9,635 nucleotides of DNA from Spirochaetales bacterium. GTDB taxonomy: Bacteria; Spirochaetota; Spirochaetia; SPDA01. The stretch spans positions 1 to 9,635 of the forward strand of contig SPDA01000042.1 of NCBI GenBank assembly GCA_004525155.1. Reading direction: 5' to 3'. Numbering within the stretch: position 1 is the stretch's first letter; every line of letters starts with the position of its first letter. The notes below the pieces were generated by a model. That model searched no databases. It saw nothing but the letters and a program-made list of their open reading frames with translations, and had not been told where the DNA came from. Positions 1 to 6,708 of this stretch are shown here, in pieces. Made by a program: the position numbers and the translations under genes.

Positions 1-88
1 CGGAAAGAACTATTTCCTGGGCGAATAGAAAAGAAGGCAGGGCGAGCAAAGCAAGGATGAAAAAACTTCTCAAAATGGTAGTTTTCAT
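1..88 (-). CDS. Secreted protein, N-terminal fragment (runs off the left edge)
   Basis: Only the first 29 codons are visible, read leftward from an ATG at 88-86. They form a textbook signal peptide: basic start (Met-Lys-Thr-Thr, with Arg7), a hydrophobic core of about 14 residues rich in Leu, Phe and Ala, and a likely signal peptidase I site after Leu-Phe-Ala, before Gln-Glu-Ile-Val. There is no lipobox cysteine. A GGAG ribosome-binding site lies 7-8 nt upstream of the ATG, and a strong promoter-like sequence lies further up (120-147). The mature protein would be periplasmic, outer-membrane or secreted. Nothing in the fragment identifies the family. It diverges from the HPr-domain gene that starts at 220. 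Confidence 0.72.
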   Translation of the reverse strand, partial: MKTTILRSFFILALLALPSFLFAQEIVLS

Positions 89-119
89 GGCTTTTCTCCG
101 CAATATGCAGGCTACCTTC

Positions 120-147
120 AGTGTAACATGTATTTGAGGGATGTCAA
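120..147 (-). promoter_or_regulatory. Sigma-70-type promoter with extended -10 for the leftward secreted-protein gene
   Basis: Read on the minus strand there is a perfect TTGACA -35 (147-142), a 16-nt spacer, and TACACT (125-120) as the -10, preceded by TGT, which makes an extended -10. The expected transcription start is near 113, about 25 nt upstream of the ATG at 88, leaving room for the GGAG ribosome-binding site. This is the best-matching promoter in the window. Confidence 0.6.
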
Positions 148-219
148 ACAATTTTTCTCTTTTCTCTCCGCCAATATCGTATTACAATAATAAAAACGGG
201 GAGTACGGCAGTAAAGGAT

Positions 220-1770
220 ATGGAAACAAATATTCAAAATCCGGAACAGCACCAAAAACAGCAGATAATAAAATATATTACGCCCATGCTGGAGCTCTGC
301 CTTTTTTCCGGGAGCCACAGAAACAATAGCAGCTTTCCGTGCAGGGAGTTCCTGCAGAAACTGCATATGGAAACGACCCGAATTCAGGAACTTATCGACG
401 GATACGGAGCCCAGAAAAACGAGGATTGGTTTCCCTTTCGTGAGGCTGTGGCCGCCGGAAAAAATTTTTCTACGGTGTATTACAATCTGCTCCATGTGTA
501 TCAGGCTTCATCACGCTATACCCTCCTCGATATAGAGGATGATTTTCATGGCGATACCGATAAAATAATCGAAGCCAGCAGGGAAGCCGTTTTCACCTTT
601 TGTGAAGAAATGTTAAAACAATCAGAGCGCTGCGGCGTGTTTTCACCAGACATCACTGCTTCCTTCAAGCCCTGCGATGAGGATTTACTGCCGACCCGGT
701 TTCCGGAAAACCGCAGAGTGCGGCATGTCGATAACGTCGGCGAGGCGGTTGTCTTCCTGGCAACACAGTTTTTAGATCTTTCGGAAAAACGGATCGTGAA
801 AGATCTGTTCAGGAAAAGGAAGGAATGCGATTTTGAAACCTGCATCCCCAACGTGGTCAACGAGGAAAACTGCAGGCTCGTGGAAGCCAATTTCCACAAT
901 CTTCAGTCTCTCTACGATACCCACCTTTTCGAGTCCGATCTTGAAAATCAGAACAAAGACCTGCTCTATCTGCGGGGACATATCAGTATAATCTATCATC
1001 TGCTTCAAATCGCGACAGACCTTCTTCATTACTACATCCGCCACATGAGCAAGCTCCGGCGGGACACCTACGCGGAAATAAAATTTCCACTTGCTCAGGA
1101 GAGAATTCTCAGGATCGTTTTTGATTATTTTTTACATTACGCGGACCTGTACATGGAAGCGGCAAAACAGATTTGCCGGACCATGATCCGGCATTACTCG
1201 GTAATTACCGAAATAAGCGTGGCCATCCCCAATTACAGGGGTTTCCATGTCCGGCCTTCCAGCCTGATTGCCAGGATAGTGACGCATTACGGCAGCACGG
1301 TAAGGATGCATCTGGGCAGGGAGGAATATGACGCCGGAATAACTCTCGATTTGTTCCGCGCCAATGAGGAGATTAATGCCAGAAAGCGGAGATACGCCGC
1401 CGAAATAATCAACGGAAAACAGGAATTGAAAGTTCCCGTCCCGAAGGATGCACATGAACGCAAAAGGGAACTTCAGGTCCTGTTTTTAAACATGATGAAC
1501 CGGCAAGAGATAGTCCTCTATGACAGCAACCTGCCTTTTGAAGACCTTACCGCCGACGAGGATGAAAACCTTGCCGCTCTCGTCAGCCGGTACATCAAGC
1601 ATTTCATGTCCCTCGCGAAGATAGATATCCGAAGCGATATTGCCATTACCTTCCGCGGAGACAACCGCGCCCTTAACGATATCAAGCTTCTTGCCGAAAA
1701 CGGGTACGGGGAAGATGAGCACGGCAACAACATTGTGCTTCCGGCGGAACTTTCCTATTTACGGGAATAA
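220..1770 (+). CDS. HPr-like domain protein of unknown function with a long helical N-terminal region
   Basis: This is a 516-residue protein with no signal peptide or membrane segment, so it is presumably cytoplasmic. Residues 1-330 look mostly alpha-helical and I do not recognise them. From about 331 it resembles HPr, the phosphocarrier of the PTS: a beta strand (Ile-Ser-Val-Ala-Ile-Pro), then Arg-Gly-Phe-His-Val-Arg-Pro-Ser-Ser, matching the HPr active-site motif, with His343 in the place of the phospho-histidine. The HPr regulatory serine (Lys-Ser-Ile motif) is not present where expected near residue 374. The segment 468-495 (Ala-Ile-Thr-Phe-Arg-Gly-Asp, then a helix) resembles the last strand and helix of HPr, so residues about 381-467 may be an insertion. 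HPr alone is about 85-90 residues. No other PTS gene is visible. ATG 220 is the first possible start after an in-frame stop at 124-126. Its ribosome-binding site is imperfect: AAAGGA sits 1 nt away and GGGGAG 16 nt away. A regulatory or scaffold role using His phosphorylation is inference. Confidence 0.8.
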   Translation: METNIQNPEQHQKQQIIKYITPMLELCLFSGSHRNNSSFPCREFLQKLHMETTRIQELIDGYGAQKNEDWFPFREAVAAGKNFSTVYYNLLHVYQASSRYTLLDIEDDFHGDTDKIIEASREAVFTFCEEMLKQSERCGVFSPDITASFKPCDEDLLPTRFPENRRVRHVDNVGEAVVFLATQFLDLSEKRIVKDLFRKRKECDFETCIPNVVNEENCRLVEANFHNLQSLYDTHLFESDLENQNKDLLYLRGHISIIYHLLQIATDLLHYYIRHMSKLRRDTYAEIKFPLAQERILRIVFDYFLHYADLYMEAAKQICRTMIRHYSVITEISVAIPNYRGFHVRPSSLIARIVTHYGSTVRMHLGREEYDAGITLDLFRANEEINARKRRYAAEIINGKQELKVPVPKDAHERKRELQVLFLNMMNRQEIVLYDSNLPFEDLTADEDENLAALVSRYIKHFMSLAKIDIRSDIAITFRGDNRALNDIKLLAENGYGEDEHGNNIVLPAELSYLRE

Positions 1771-1773
1771 CCC

Positions 1774-1790
1774 GGTCCGCTGACCGGACC
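1774..1790. terminator. Hairpin between convergent genes, probable bidirectional terminator
   Basis: A perfect 6-bp GC-rich stem (GGTCCG 1774-1779 with CGGACC 1785-1790) has a 5-nt loop. It fills most of the 24-nt gap between the stop of the HPr-domain gene and the stop of the minus-strand peptidase gene. There is only a weak T-rich tail on either strand, so intrinsic termination may be inefficient. Its position between two convergent stops is the main argument. Confidence 0.5.
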
Positions 1791-1794
1791 TTAT

Positions 1795-4644
1795 CTACTG
1801 CTCCGGATAGAGCACAACCTTTACGTACCTTCCCAGGTTAACCGTGAGGGCCGCCGCTTTGCGGACAGTTTCTTCCGTAATCCCGTCCACCAGCGCGGGA
1901 ACCTTGAGCAGCGCTTCGGGGTCGTCGCGGTAGAACCATGCGTCTTCCATGTTAGCAAGCCAGTAACCGTTGGTTTTAATGGATTTTTCGTAGCTGCGCC
2001 TTATCTGTTCCTTTGCCTTGGTCATGTAGACATCGCCGTAGCCGCCCGCAAGAGCCCACTTCAGGTCTTCGAAGACCAGGCCGGTCAGCTCGTCCACGCG
2101 GAAGGGGTCGCAGGAGAAGGTGATAAACAGGGAATAATCCTCCCTCGGAGCGCGCGCCATGCCCGCCTGCACACGGACTCCGTACGTGCCGCTGGCGTCC
2201 TCCCTTATCGTTTCCCTGAGTTTTATATCGAGTATCGTTTCCAGGGCGCGCAGGTTGATGAGGGTCTCCCTGCTCCAGGGAAGATCACCCGAGAAGACAA
2301 GGGCTATGGAGCTTTTCGATTCAATCCCTTTGACAACTTTTTTCTCCACTATTCCCGGCGGCGGCAGGATACCGGGGTCCTTCCAGGTTTGCTTGACGCC
2401 GGCTGCCGGGAGGCCGCCTATCCAGGTTTCCACAAGGGGGCGTATCAGGGCCGGGTCGAAATTGCCGGCAAACAGATAGACGAAATCGGAAGCGTCCTGG
2501 AAATGCTCCGTGTAAATTCTGAAAGCGGCATCCAGGTCCATTTCCTTGAGGATGTCCATCGTCAGGGGCCTGCTCCGGAAATGTCCCTGGGTAGTGAGGT
2601 TCTGGATCGTATCGTAGAACAGCGTTTCCGGACGCAGCTCCCTGTTGCGTATAAGCTCGGTGAGCCGCTGTTTCAATGATTCATAAGCGGCCTGGTCCTT
2701 TCTCGGGGCAGTGCTGAAGAGATAGAGGAGCTGAAGCATTGTTTCCAGTTCCGCCGGGGTACAGGAACCTGAATAACCTTCCTGCACTTCGCCCATAAAG
2801 GGCGTCACGTAGGCGCTTTTTCCAGCCAGGATTTTCGCAAGCTGCACCTGCGAAAAACCGCCGGCGCCTGAGGCCTGAATAATGCCGGAAGTCATCTGGG
2901 CGGAGAGGAAATCCTTGTCCGGTACAAGCGACGTGCCGCCGGGACTTATTGCACTGAAGAGAATTTCGTCGTTCTTGAAATCCGACGGTTTCATCACCAC
3001 CACGGCGCCGTTGGAAAGGGTCCACTCGGTTATACCCGATGCCGGCCAGGTTTTTTCCCTGACAACCTTCCCCGCTCCCGGCGTTTCGGACACAAGGCTG
3101 TCCCCGACCAGTTCATCGGTATAAGCCTCGAGAGCGCGGGTTTCGGCCTTGACGAGGACGGCTTCAAGCGCCGTTCTTCCAGGCAGGGGAACTTCCGCCT
3201 TCTCCGGTCCCGTGATGCTGATGACCCTGTTTTCCGCGGCCATGAGGTCTTCCGCCAGGCGGTTTACCTCGTTCAAGGTGATGCCGGGCGAATAATTTCT
3301 ATATAGATCATATTCATAGACTATGCCGGGAATAACCTCATTCGTCAGAAAGTTGCGTATATATTCATCCGCCAGGGAGTTGGAATCGGTCTTATCCTGC
3401 TCCTTGAAGGCGTTTTCGAATCCTTTAAGCATTTCCTTTTTTGCCCTTTCCAGTTCCCCCGCCGTGAACCCGAACTGACGCACGCGTCGCGCCTCGGAAA
3501 TCAGGGCGTCGAGCCCCCTCTCCACGCCTCCGTCCGGAACAAGGCAGGCCAGGTCGTGCACGGACTTGGTGCGGACAAAAGGCACATTGTTCGATACGCC
3601 GAAAAGGAAAGGCGGATCCGGGGCCTGGGTCATTTCGTAAAACCGCTGGTTGAGCATGCTGTCGAACAGGCGGTTTAGAATCATGTTCCTGTAGTCCCTT
3701 ACCTTGAGCTGCTCCTCCACGTCCCGCTTGAAAAGCACCTCCACGACCGTATTGGTGGCTTCCGGGTCCGTCACCAGGGAGAAGAGGGTTTCCTTATGAT
3801 CGGGAACAGGGTACATCGTTCTCCGCTTCTCTCCGGGTCCGCCTCCGCGTAATCCGGAAAAATATTTGTCTATAAGCATCTTTATTTCGGGCGTCGGCGT
3901 ATCCCCGACAGAGATGAGGGCCATAAGTTCCGGCCTGTACCAGTCGCTGTAAAAATCGGTCAACCGCTTGTGCGTGAAGGACTCCAGAATTTCCTTTTTG
4001 CCGATCGGCAGGCGCACCGCGTACTGGGAACCCTGAAAGAGCACGGGTATGTACTTGTCCTGCATCCTGCCCTGGGCGCCCCGTCCCAGCCGCCATTCTT
4101 CAATTATAACACCCCTTTCCTTGTCGATTTCGGAAGGTTCGAAGCTCAGGCCCCTCGCCCAGTCCGCCAGCATGAGAAAGGCTTTTTCCACCATCACGGG
4201 ATCTTCCGTGGGCACCGTCAATTTGTATACGGTCTCATCGAAGCTGGTATAGGCATTAATTTCCGGACCGAACTGCATTCCTATGGATTCGAGATAATCG
4301 ATAAGTTCGTGTTTCGCGAAATGTTCGGTCCCGTTGAAAGCCATGTGTTCGACGAAATGCGCAAGGCCCTGCTGGTCGCTGTCTTCCAGAATGGAGCCCG
4401 CGTTGACAACCAGGCGGAGTATGAGCCGGTTCTCCGGCTGCCGGTTTTCCCGGATGTAATAGGTAAGCCCGTTGGAAAGAACGCCCTTTGTAATGGTCTT
4501 GTCTACGGGCACATAATCGTTCAAATCCGTTCCAAAACGGGCTTTAGACGTGGGATAGTCCTCTTTGGACCCCCGCGCGAAAACAGACACGGCAGCGGCG
4601 GCCGCCAATATACAGATCAATGCGATTTTTATAGTTTTTTTCAT
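1795..4644 (-). CDS. Exported M16-family zinc metallopeptidase (PqqL/insulinase-like)
   Basis: This is a 949-residue protein with a signal peptide (Lys2-Lys3, hydrophobic residues 7-22, probable cleavage after Val-Phe-Ala near 23, then Arg-Gly-Ser-Lys-Glu). It is probably periplasmic. The inverted zinc motif of M16 peptidases is intact: His96-Phe-Val-Glu99-His100, where His96 and His100 bind zinc and Glu99 is the catalytic base. The third ligand is Glu176 in Lys-Glu-Arg-Gly-Val-Ile-Ile-Glu-Glu, 76 residues after His100 as in the family. The length fits the two-repeat M16B architecture, with an active half at about 45-500 and an inactive partner half at about 530-949. Arg814 and Tyr821 in the C-terminal half are candidates for the conserved Arg/Tyr pair. 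The family cleaves peptides in a closed chamber; the substrate here is unknown. The gene starts 10 nt after the stop of the metallo-beta-lactamase gene. Its GAGG ribosome-binding site (4656-4653) overlaps that stop, so translational coupling is likely. Confidence 0.93.
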   Translation of the reverse strand: MKKTIKIALICILAAAAAVSVFARGSKEDYPTSKARFGTDLNDYVPVDKTITKGVLSNGLTYYIRENRQPENRLILRLVVNAGSILEDSDQQGLAHFVEHMAFNGTEHFAKHELIDYLESIGMQFGPEINAYTSFDETVYKLTVPTEDPVMVEKAFLMLADWARGLSFEPSEIDKERGVIIEEWRLGRGAQGRMQDKYIPVLFQGSQYAVRLPIGKKEILESFTHKRLTDFYSDWYRPELMALISVGDTPTPEIKMLIDKYFSGLRGGGPGEKRRTMYPVPDHKETLFSLVTDPEATNTVVEVLFKRDVEEQLKVRDYRNMILNRLFDSMLNQRFYEMTQAPDPPFLFGVSNNVPFVRTKSVHDLACLVPDGGVERGLDALISEARRVRQFGFTAGELERAKKEMLKGFENAFKEQDKTDSNSLADEYIRNFLTNEVIPGIVYEYDLYRNYSPGITLNEVNRLAEDLMAAENRVISITGPEKAEVPLPGRTALEAVLVKAETRALEAYTDELVGDSLVSETPGAGKVVREKTWPASGITEWTLSNGAVVVMKPSDFKNDEILFSAISPGGTSLVPDKDFLSAQMTSGIIQASGAGGFSQVQLAKILAGKSAYVTPFMGEVQEGYSGSCTPAELETMLQLLYLFSTAPRKDQAAYESLKQRLTELIRNRELRPETLFYDTIQNLTTQGHFRSRPLTMDILKEMDLDAAFRIYTEHFQDASDFVYLFAGNFDPALIRPLVETWIGGLPAAGVKQTWKDPGILPPPGIVEKKVVKGIESKSSIALVFSGDLPWSRETLINLRALETILDIKLRETIREDASGTYGVRVQAGMARAPREDYSLFITFSCDPFRVDELTGLVFEDLKWALAGGYGDVYMTKAKEQIRRSYEKSIKTNGYWLANMEDAWFYRDDPEALLKVPALVDGITEETVRKAAALTVNLGRYVKVVLYPEQ

Positions 4645-4654
4645 TCTCTTAACC

Positions 4655-6067
4655 TCAATTCAGTTCGTAGGTTTCTCCCCGTTTTACAATGTCCACAGCC
4701 TGAACGCCCTTGCCGAGCAGGAATTCCTGCAGGTGGGCCTGGGCTTCATGTTCGCCGTGGACCAGGAATATTTTCTTGAGCCGTTTCAGGTCCAGGCCGG
4801 AAACATATTCCCAGATCTCGTTATAATCGGCATGGGAACTCAAGGCGCCGATTTCCTCCACCTCCGCCCGGCGGATGTACGTTTCACCGAGTATCTTGAT
4901 CTGGCGCTCCCGGTCCCTTATTTTTCTGCCCAGCGTATCTTTCGCCATAAATCCGACAATCAGAACGATATTCTTCGGGTCGGCAATGGTGTGTGCAAGG
5001 TGATGCAGAATCCGGCCGGCTTCACACATGCCGCTGGATGATATGATGATCGCCGGACCTGTCAGATCGTTCAGCTTTTTGGAAGCCTCCACGTTTTCAA
5101 TAAATGTGAGATTATTGAACCCGAAGGGATTCGCGTGATGCTTTGTAAAGGCATTGCGTGTTTCCTCGTCGTAACATTCCGGATGAAGTTTGAAAATAGC
5201 CGTCGCGCTCACTGCCATGGGACTGTCCACAAAAATGGGCACGTTCTGAATCCGTTTCTGGTCCGACAGCAGATGCAGGTAAAATACAAGGTCCTGTGTG
5301 CGTTCCACCGCAAAAGCGGGAATAATGAGTTTGCCCCCGTGCTTTACCGCATGACCCGCAATCTGCGCGAGCCTGTTCAGTATGTCGTCTGCAGGCTCAT
5401 GAAGCCTGTCGCCGTAGGTGCTTTCCAGAACAAGGTAATCCACCGGCGGAATAAGGGACGGGTCCCTTATTATGGGCTTGTTCTTCCTTCCCAGGTCGCC
5501 GCTGAACCCGATATCGATGGTACCGCCCCCTTCCCGTGTGACGGAAAACCGCGCAAGGCTGGAACCGAGAATGTGACCCGCGTCGTAGAAGGTCACCTCG
5601 GCGTCCCTCGAAACGAAAATCGGCCGTTTATAGGAAACGGTGACAAATTGCTCCATGGCGGCAATTACGTCAGCCTCCCTGTATAAAGGTTCCCAGGTGA
5701 ATTTTTCCCCTTTTCTGGCGGCCTGTTTCCGCAGATACTCGGCGTCCCTGTCCTGGATCTTCGCGCTGTCCATGAGAATCAGGTTGGCCAGGTCCCTCGT
5801 GGCCGCTGTGGAATAGATGTTGCCCTTGTATCCCTTTTTGCATAAAAGGGGAAGCAGCCCGCAATGGTCAAAATGGGCATGGGTTAAAACGGTCGCCGAA
5901 ACCGACGATTCCGTACCGTCCCAGGTGCGGTTTTTTTCATCGGCCTCCTGACGTCTGCCCTGAAAGGCCCCGCAATCCACCATTATCCGGGAGGTGCCAG
6001 TATCCAGAATATGCCTGGAACCCGTAACTTCTTCTGCCGCTCCGTAAGAATATAATCGTATAGCCAT
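4655..6067 (-). CDS. Beta-CASP metallo-beta-lactamase-fold ribonuclease (CPSF/RMMBL type)
   Basis: This is a 470-residue cytoplasmic protein, the usual length for bacterial CPSF73-like beta-CASP proteins. The N-terminal metallo-beta-lactamase signature is complete: Thr-His63-Ala-His65-Phe-Asp67-His68, then His164 in Ala-Gly-His-Ile-Leu-Gly-Ser, and Asp191 in Ser-Gly-Asp-Leu-Gly. The beta-CASP region carries motif A (Glu215 in Glu-Ser-Thr-Tyr-Gly-Asp), motif B (His412 in Ser-Ser-His-Ala-Asp-Tyr) and motif C (His437 in Val-His-Gly-Glu), with the RMMBL segment at the end. Such proteins are zinc-dependent RNA endo- or exonucleases; the RNA target cannot be read from the sequence. The ATG at 6067 gives the family-typical start (Tyr-Gly-Ala-Ala-Glu-Glu-Val-Thr-Gly-Ser within 17 residues). 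No Shine-Dalgarno is visible before it, and a promoter-like -10 lies only 8 nt upstream. It is the first gene of a two-gene unit with the M16 peptidase. Confidence 0.93.
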   Translation of the reverse strand: MAIRLYSYGAAEEVTGSRHILDTGTSRIMVDCGAFQGRRQEADEKNRTWDGTESSVSATVLTHAHFDHCGLLPLLCKKGYKGNIYSTAATRDLANLILMDSAKIQDRDAEYLRKQAARKGEKFTWEPLYREADVIAAMEQFVTVSYKRPIFVSRDAEVTFYDAGHILGSSLARFSVTREGGGTIDIGFSGDLGRKNKPIIRDPSLIPPVDYLVLESTYGDRLHEPADDILNRLAQIAGHAVKHGGKLIIPAFAVERTQDLVFYLHLLSDQKRIQNVPIFVDSPMAVSATAIFKLHPECYDEETRNAFTKHHANPFGFNNLTFIENVEASKKLNDLTGPAIIISSSGMCEAGRILHHLAHTIADPKNIVLIVGFMAKDTLGRKIRDRERQIKILGETYIRRAEVEEIGALSSHADYNEIWEYVSGLDLKRLKKIFLVHGEHEAQAHLQEFLLGKGVQAVDIVKRGETYELN

Positions 6068-6075
6068 AACTGTAT

Positions 6076-6102
6076 ACTATACGGATAGCCGGAATCTTGC
6101 AA
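6076..6102 (-). promoter_or_regulatory. Possible promoter very close to the beta-CASP gene start
   Basis: On the minus strand, TTGCAA (6102-6097) and TATAGT (6081-6076) are separated by 15 nt, which is shorter than ideal. The -10 ends 8 nt before the ATG at 6067, so transcription would begin at about 6069, giving an mRNA with almost no leader. The lack of a Shine-Dalgarno fits this. A promoter further upstream in the AT-rich region cannot be excluded. Confidence 0.35.
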
Positions 6103-6130
6103 TCATTGCCGTTAAGGCCGGCGAATATTC

Positions 6131-6176
6131 ATATTTTCATAATTGTTAATAAAAAAACAATAATCATTGAAAATAT
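6131..6176. repeat. Nested AT-rich inverted repeat in the divergent intergenic region
   Basis: A perfect 9-bp outer arm, ATATTTTCA (6131-6139) and TGAAAATAT (6168-6176), encloses a perfect 6-bp inner arm, ATTGTT (6142-6147) and AACAAT (6156-6161), with an 8-nt A-rich loop. The unpaired joints are 2 nt on the left and 6 nt on the right. It lies between the two divergent start regions, so an operator or DNA-architecture role is more plausible than a terminator. A separate perfect 8-bp palindrome, GAATATTC, lies directly beside it at 6123-6130. Confidence 0.5.
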
Positions 6177-6190
6177 CTTATTGTAGCCCC

Positions 6191-6218
6191 TTGCAAATAC
6201 TATAAAATATGTTATATT
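6191..6218 (+). promoter_or_regulatory. Sigma-70-type promoter for the Rrf2-glnE unit
   Basis: TTGCAA (6191-6196) and TATATT (6213-6218) are separated by 16 nt. The expected start is near 6225, about 25 nt upstream of the ATG at 6250, with an AGGA ribosome-binding site at 6239-6242. The surrounding sequence is very AT-rich and offers other possible -10 elements, such as TATAAA at 6201-6206, so the exact hexamers are uncertain. Confidence 0.45.
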
Positions 6219-6219
6219 T
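6205..6219. promoter_or_regulatory. Inverted repeat over the -10 region, candidate autoregulatory operator
   Basis: A perfect dyad, AAATAT (6205-6210) and ATATTT (6214-6219) around a 3-nt centre, covers the proposed -10 element. Rrf2-family regulators commonly bind dyads in their own promoters, so the product of the next gene could act here. The assignment rests on position and symmetry only, and AT-rich DNA produces such dyads by chance fairly often. Confidence 0.35.
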
Positions 6220-6249
6220 AAAGGCATACGTTTTAGTTAGGATACCAAT

Positions 6250-6687
6250 ATGAGAATCACGACGAAAGGAAGATACGCGTTGCGCGCAATTCTCTGTCTC
6301 GCCAAGATGGGCCAGGAAGATCCGGTATCGATACGCGCGCTTGCGCAGGCGGAGGATATCTCCCCTGAATTTCTTGAGCAGATTTTCTTCAAATTAAAAA
6401 AAACAGGAATGATATCCTCCACTAGAGGACCGGGCGGCGGGTTCCGTCTCAACAGACCGATTAGCGAAATAACCCTGCACGATATTCTGGAGGCTGCGGG
6501 TGAAGGTACCGAATTCACGCCCTGCCTCAAGAAAGACAGGCTGGACGGCAACTGTAAAAGGATGGCCAATTGTAAAGCACACCTGGTCTGGAGTGAAGCC
6601 ATGGAAAACATAAGAAATTATCTGGGTTCAATAACCCTAGAACAGATGCTCAACAAAAATAAACAGTTCTCGCTTACCACGCGTTGA
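6250..6687 (+). CDS. Rrf2-family transcriptional regulator, IscR-like, with Fe-S ligand set
   Basis: This is a 145-residue DNA-binding protein. Residues 1-68 form the Rrf2 winged helix-turn-helix: a start typical of the family (Thr-Lys-Gly-Arg-Tyr-Ala), the recognition helix around Ser38-Leu49 with Phe-Leu-Glu43-Gln as in IscR, and the wing Arg-Gly-Pro-Gly-Gly-Gly-Phe-Arg-Leu. Cys92, Cys102 and Cys108, followed by His111, match the IscR cluster pattern (three Cys plus His), but the first spacing is 9 residues instead of 5. An Fe-S cluster, and hence response to iron-sulfur status, oxygen or nitric oxide, is likely but inferred. AGGA at 6239-6242 gives a good ribosome-binding site 7 nt before the ATG. 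No isc or suf genes are visible. The next gene, glnE, begins 21 nt downstream in the same frame with no terminator between, so the two are probably one operon. Confidence 0.92.
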   Translation: MRITTKGRYALRAILCLAKMGQEDPVSIRALAQAEDISPEFLEQIFFKLKKTGMISSTRGPGGGFRLNRPISEITLHDILEAAGEGTEFTPCLKKDRLDGNCKRMANCKAHLVWSEAMENIRNYLGSITLEQMLNKNKQFSLTTR

Positions 6688-6708
6688 GAAGGACGACTGT
6701 GCTCAGGT

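Noticed and set aside
141..329. Small plus-strand open frame overlapping the HPr-domain gene start
   Set aside because: Low-complexity translation with no ribosome-binding site, overlapping the clearly better frame that starts at 220.
1805..1875. Lipoprotein possibility for exported proteins in the window
   Set aside because: The M16 protein has a cysteine at residue 11, inside the hydrophobic core and without a lipobox, so a signal peptidase I signal fits better. The secreted fragment at the left edge has no cysteine.
3970..4779. 269-residue open frame on the plus strand
   Set aside because: It lies antisense to the M16 peptidase and extends into the beta-CASP gene end. Both opposing genes have intact catalytic motifs and this frame shows no recognisable domain.
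6181..6200. Possible sigma-54 promoter before the Rrf2-glnE unit, expected for a nitrogen gene
   Set aside because: TTGCA is present, but no GG lies at the required distance upstream on either strand, so the -24/-12 pattern fails.
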